Assembly: GCF_050729195.1 (NCBI RefSeq)
Contig: NZ_JBOHKS010000208.1
Location: 1-32,568, forward strand
Source: Hypericibacter sp050729195
Lineage (GTDB): Bacteria; Pseudomonadota; Alphaproteobacteria; Dongiales; Dongiaceae
DNA: 32,568 nucleotides
Direction of reading: 5' to 3'
The notes below the pieces were generated by a model, which worked only from the letters and a program-made list of their open reading frames with translations, did no database searches and had not been told where the DNA came from. Shown one piece after another: positions 29,721 through 32,568 of this stretch (positions are counted from its first letter, which is position 1; each line of letters opens with the position of its first letter). Made by a program: the position numbers and the translations under genes.

Positions 29721-30497
29721 CTACCCGTGAGTCGGAGACTCCGGATCCGATTTGCCGCCACCGACAGGAAATCGCGCCGCAAGCATGAACGGTTCGCCCA
29801 ACGCCGGCTCGACGAACAGCGCGATATCGGTGATTGGAGTCGGCGCTGCGGTAGCGGACGCGAACAGCGTCGCGAGATTCGGTTGCAGTCGATCCAGCGC
29901 GGCCTCGTCGAGCGGCCCGCTCAAAGTCACATGGAAGCGGAACCGATCCAGCACATAAGGATATCCCCAACGCCGCAGATGCGCGTCCTCGATGTCGTCG
30001 AGTCCGGTCGCACGCCGCCGAGACAACTCGGTTGCCGAAGCCGGGCGGCGATAGGAATCGAAGCTCGTCACGCAGTCCGCGGCCAAACTATCGAGAGCCG
30101 GGCAGGGGGTCGATGGAATCAGCGCGAGGAACCGGCGGCCGATGGGCGCGAGCTGCAGGCGCGGCATCAAGAGGGACGGCTGGCGCGCGGCGAAGCGCGC
30201 GAGGTCGCGCTGCAGCTCGTCGACATGGCGGCCGTTCGCCAAGGCGAAGGGTGGCTTCAGGGTTGCGTGGAGGGCGTAGCGCCGTGGTTCCGCCGTCAGT
30301 GCTTGCAGTTCATCCGAAGAGTATCCGGCAATCGCCGGCCGCGGCGGCAGATCCTCGCTGCCGTCGGGATCGGCATCGCGCCCCAGCCAGGCTCGACCGA
30401 GCCGCGCCAGATTGGAGTCCTTCGCGGGCGCCCAATAGATCGCGTAGCGCGCGGGCGCGTTGGAGTCAGTGGAATTAGCAGGGCTGTGGGTTGTCAT
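29721..30497 (-). CDS. DUF1045 family protein, 2H-phosphoesterase-like, phosphonate-cluster associated
   Basis: A 258-residue protein with the two H-x-T motifs of the 2H phosphoesterase superfamily: His77-Ala-Thr79 (L-H-A-T-L-K-P-P-F) and His189-Val-Thr191 (F-H-V-T-L-S-G-P-L). Together with R-Y-A-I-Y-W-A-P near the N-terminus this fits DUF1045, a family often encoded in phosphonate (C-P lyase) gene clusters; it may hydrolyse a cyclic phosphate intermediate, but the reaction is not established. The N-terminal 14 residues look disordered. It is divergent from phnC across 77 bp, supporting a phosphonate link. No good ribosome site precedes the ATG at 30497. Confidence 0.85.
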   Translation of the reverse strand: MTTHSPANSTDSNAPARYAIYWAPAKDSNLARLGRAWLGRDADPDGSEDLPPRPAIAGYSSDELQALTAEPRRYALHATLKPPFALANGRHVDELQRDLARFAARQPSLLMPRLQLAPIGRRFLALIPSTPCPALDSLAADCVTSFDSYRRPASATELSRRRATGLDDIEDAHLRRWGYPYVLDRFRFHVTLSGPLDEAALDRLQPNLATLFASATAAPTPITDIALFVEPALGEPFMLAARFPVGGGKSDPESPTHG

Positions 30498-30512
30498 CGA
30501 AGCTTCATCGAA
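30491..30512 (+). promoter_or_regulatory. TCATCGAA direct repeat with 11-bp period, possible PHO-box-like operator
   Basis: TCATCGAA occurs at 30494-30501 and 30505-30512. Read as 7-4-7, the site is TTGTCAT-CGAA-GCTTCAT, which resembles the CTGTCAT direct repeats bound by PhoB. It lies between divergent DUF1045 and phnC genes. The left half overlaps the DUF1045 start codon, and the right half matches the consensus poorly, so this is tentative. Confidence 0.3.
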
Positions 30513-30574
30513 CTGCGAAACGGGAGTCTCGGCTACCCCCTAATGTCTAGACGACTCTCGGGGGGCGTGCATCC

Positions 30575-31411
30575 ATGTCATCGATCAAGATCGACGGGCT
30601 TAGCAAGACTTTCGGCAGTGGCCGGCGGGCCCTGCAGTCCGTCTCGCTGGCGATCGAGCCCGGCGAGATGGTCGGGCTGATCGGCGCGTCGGGTTCGGGA
30701 AAATCGACCTTGCTGCGCCATATCGCCGGCCTGGCCTCGGGCGACCGCGATGCCGGCGCCATTCATGTCGATGGCCGGGTGGTCCAGCGCGATGGGCGGA
30801 TCGCCCGCGATATCCGCCGGCAGCGGGCCTCGATCGGCTTCGTCTTTCAGCAATTCAATCTGGTGGAGCGCCTGCCGGTGCTGACCAATGTCTGTGTCGG
30901 CGGGCTGGCGCGCACGCCTCTCTGGCGCAGCCTGATGAGCTGGTTCACCCAGGCCGAGCGCGAGGCGGCGCTGCAGGCGCTGGCCCGTGTCGGCATCCAG
31001 GAGCAGGCCTATCAGCGCGCCTCGACCCTGTCGGGCGGCCAGCAACAGCGGGCCGCGATCGCCCGGGTCCTGATCCAGGGGGCGAAGACCCTGCTGGCGG
31101 ATGAGCCGATCGCCTCGCTGGATCCGGAATCGGCGCGGCGGGTGATGGAGCTCCTGCGCGAGGTCAATGAAAGCGACGGCATGACCGTGGTCGTCTCGCT
31201 CCACCAGGTGGACATGGCCACCCGCTACTGTCCGCGCATTGTCGCGCTCAAGGAAGGCCGCATCCTGTTCGACGGCCCCAGCGAGGCCGTCACCTCTTCT
31301 TTGCTGGCCGAAGTCTATGGCAGCGAACTCGAGGCAGCGCCGCCGGCGGCTCGTCCGCGCCGCAAGCCGCTGCGCCTCGCCACAGCCGCTGCCGCCGTCG
31401 TCGGCTCTTAA
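30575..31411 (+). CDS. phnC: Phosphonate ABC transporter ATP-binding protein PhnC
   Basis: A 278-residue ABC ATPase of the phosphonate/phosphite class. Walker A is G-A-S-G-S-G-K-S-T (37-45), the Q-loop is Gln92 (F-Q-Q-F-N-L-V), the signature is L-S-G-G-Q (152-156), Walker B is L-L-A-D-E-P (173-178) and the switch histidine is His210 (S-L-H-Q-V-D). The F-Q-Q-F-N-L-V-E-R-L-x-V-L-T-N-V stretch and S-L-H-Q-V are typical of PhnC. It is followed by phnD on the same strand, 67 bp downstream, and is divergent from the DUF1045 gene, which supports phosphonate or related phosphorus-oxyanion uptake. A G-rich ribosome site precedes ATG 30575. The C-terminal tail (about 245-278) is Ala/Pro/Arg-rich and longer than usual. 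Confidence 0.92.
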   Translation: MSSIKIDGLSKTFGSGRRALQSVSLAIEPGEMVGLIGASGSGKSTLLRHIAGLASGDRDAGAIHVDGRVVQRDGRIARDIRRQRASIGFVFQQFNLVERLPVLTNVCVGGLARTPLWRSLMSWFTQAEREAALQALARVGIQEQAYQRASTLSGGQQQRAAIARVLIQGAKTLLADEPIASLDPESARRVMELLREVNESDGMTVVVSLHQVDMATRYCPRIVALKEGRILFDGPSEAVTSSLLAEVYGSELEAAPPAARPRRKPLRLATAAAAVVGS

Positions 31412-31478
31412 ACGCCGGCTCTCGCGGCTCCGATCCGCCTATCTCGACGTCCACCTGTCAATGAAGGAGAGGTTTTCG

Positions 31479-32474
31479 ATGCTACGCCGTGTATTTCTCG
31501 CAGGTATGGCAGCCTTGGCGCTTGGCGCCACCGCCGCCCAGGCCGAAATGCCGAAGGAGATCAATTTCGGGATCATTTCGACCGAATCGACCCAAGCCCT
31601 CAAGTCGCAATGGGAACCGCTCCTCGCCGATATGGAGAAGGCGACGGGCATGAAGGTGAAGGCCTTCTATGCGACAGACTATGCGGGCGTGATCGAAGCC
31701 ATGCGCTTCAACAAGGTCCAGGTCGCCTGGTACGGCAACGCGTCGGCCATCCAGGCGGTCGATCGCGCCAATGGCGAAGTCTTCGCGCAGAAAATCTATG
31801 CCGACGGCTCGCGCGGCTATTACTCGATCCTGATCGCCAATACGGCCAGCAACATCAAGTCGCTGCAGGATGTGATCAACCAGCCGGGCAAGCTCACCCT
31901 CGGCAATGGCGATCCGAACTCGACCTCGGGCTTTCTGATGCCGGGCTACTACGCCTTCGCCAAGAACAACATCGACGTCCGCACCTTCTTCGTGAGCTCG
32001 GTCAACGCCAACCATGAAACCAATCTGATGGCGGTCGCCAACCGCCAGGTCGACATCGCCACCAACAACACGGAAGATCTCGCCAAGTTCCAGAAGGCCA
32101 ATCCGGACAAGGCGAAGCTCATTCGCGAGATCTGGCGCTCGCCCTTGATCCCGGCCGATCCGCTGGTCTGGCGCACGGACCTCGATCCGCAGGCCAAGGA
32201 GAAGATCAAGGCGTTCCTGCTGTCCTATGGCCAGCCCGGTCCCGACCAAGCCCGTCAGAAGCAAATCCTGGACGCGCTGGGCGGTTGGGGTGGATTCCTG
32301 GCTTCCAGCAACGACCAGCTCCTGCCGGTCCGCCAAGTCTCGCTGTTCAAGGATCGTATGAAGATCGAGCAGGACGCCAATCTCTCGGAATCCGACAAGA
32401 AGCAGCAGCTGGCGGCGATCGACGCCCAGCTCGACGAGCTGTCCAAGAAGATGGCCGAGGTGAAGACCCAGTAA
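31479..32474 (+). CDS. phnD: Phosphonate ABC transporter substrate-binding protein PhnD
   Basis: A 331-residue periplasmic binding protein of the PhnD family. A signal peptide ends T-A-A-Q-A-E (cut near residue 22). Characteristic features are I-N-F-G-I-I-S-T-E-S at the start of the mature fold, V-A-W-Y-G-N-A-S-A, and G-N-G-D-P-N-S-T-S-G-F-L-M-P-G-Y-Y, which forms the phosphonate-binding loop in known family members. The ATG at 31479 has a strong AAGGAGAGG ribosome site 6 nt away; an in-frame ATG at 31461 overlaps that site and is less likely. Two hairpins follow the stop. The C-terminal 40 residues are charged and helical. phnE permease genes should lie just past the window edge. Confidence 0.93.
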   Translation: MLRRVFLAGMAALALGATAAQAEMPKEINFGIISTESTQALKSQWEPLLADMEKATGMKVKAFYATDYAGVIEAMRFNKVQVAWYGNASAIQAVDRANGEVFAQKIYADGSRGYYSILIANTASNIKSLQDVINQPGKLTLGNGDPNSTSGFLMPGYYAFAKNNIDVRTFFVSSVNANHETNLMAVANRQVDIATNNTEDLAKFQKANPDKAKLIREIWRSPLIPADPLVWRTDLDPQAKEKIKAFLLSYGQPGPDQARQKQILDALGGWGGFLASSNDQLLPVRQVSLFKDRMKIEQDANLSESDKKQQLAAIDAQLDELSKKMAEVKTQ

Positions 32475-32479
32475 GCCCG

Positions 32480-32497
32480 TCAGCGAAATCTCGCTGA
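32480..32497 (+). terminator. Short hairpin after phnD
   Basis: A perfect 7-bp stem TCAGCGA/TCGCTGA with a 4-nt loop lies 6 bp after the phnD stop. No T run follows, so it is more likely an mRNA processing or stability element than a terminator. Confidence 0.5.
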
Positions 32498-32534
32498 GCC
32501 GGGGTGGTCTTGACCGTCACGCTTCAACCGGTAC

Positions 32535-32563
32535 CGCCATCCGGGCCACAAGCCCGGATGGCG
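32535..32563 (+). terminator. Strong 12-bp stem-loop at the window end
   Basis: CGCCATCCGGGC (32535-32546) pairs perfectly with GCCCGGATGGCG (32552-32563) around a CACAA loop. The window ends 5 bp later, so a T tract cannot be judged. It may limit read-through from phnD into the next gene. Confidence 0.6.
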
Positions 32564-32568
32564 GCGCG

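Noticed and set aside
29518..29970. Minus-strand open frame of 150 codons overlapping the DUF1045 3' end
   Set aside because: Lacks a ribosome site and domain features, and most of its N-terminal half is a frame-shifted reading of the DUF1045 gene.

Overview
The window looks like a chromosomal piece of a high-GC alphaproteobacterium, probably in the Rhodospirillales. That placement rests on GC-rich codon use, the gene families present (GATase-type AraC regulators, non-pyrrolysine MttB homologues, DUF6065/SapC proteins, TPR-OGT proteins, DUF1045 beside phnC) and general gene style. It is inferred, not proven. No tRNA, rRNA, CRISPR array, insertion sequence or phage gene was seen.

Region A (1-2400): a small DUF6328-like membrane protein, a small basic hypothetical protein, and a DAO-type FAD oxidoreductase closed by a strong intrinsic terminator. 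Region B (2454-12842): a nutrient-catabolism block. It holds a GATase/AraC (GlxA-family) regulator divergent from a non-Pyl MttB-family methyltransferase, a nitrilase-superfamily amidohydrolase, then a plus-strand run of MmgE/PrpD protein, CocE/NonD hydrolase and a complete four-gene OpuC/Osm-type betaine ABC transporter. A terminator-like hairpin sits just after the binding-protein gene. Together these suggest uptake and breakdown of a quaternary amine or an ester/amide derivative of one; the substrate is not known.

Region C (13163-19598): two tandem, collinear TPR-GT41 (O-GlcNAc-transferase/SPINDLY-like) genes overlapping by ATGA, convergent with a DUF6065-SapC fusion gene. This looks like a surface-protein or glycosylation neighbourhood.

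Region D (19976-26729) is the most interesting part. Four consecutive genes encode secreted Asn/Gln-rich proteins, each with exactly three copies of a repeat of the form G-I-V-N-V-N-Q-x-x-G-N-M-x-N-Q-x-N separated by two linkers. They are followed by a periplasmic C39-family protease (Cys62/His150/Asp166), a small secreted protein carrying a textbook double-glycine leader after its Sec signal, and an outer-membrane beta-barrel-type protein with an N-terminal coiled coil. This is the architecture of the Pseudomonas Fap functional-amyloid system (three-repeat amyloid subunits, FapD C39 protease, FapF coiled-coil/barrel exporter). I interpret the locus as a divergent alphaproteobacterial Fap-like amyloid operon with an expanded subunit set.

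Region E (26763-32568): an orphan SsuA/NMT1-type substrate-binding protein, a Crp/Fnr regulator with FNR-like N-terminal cysteines, a small hypothetical gene, a DUF1045 2H-phosphoesterase-like protein divergent from phnC, then phnD. The rest of the phn cluster presumably continues beyond the window.
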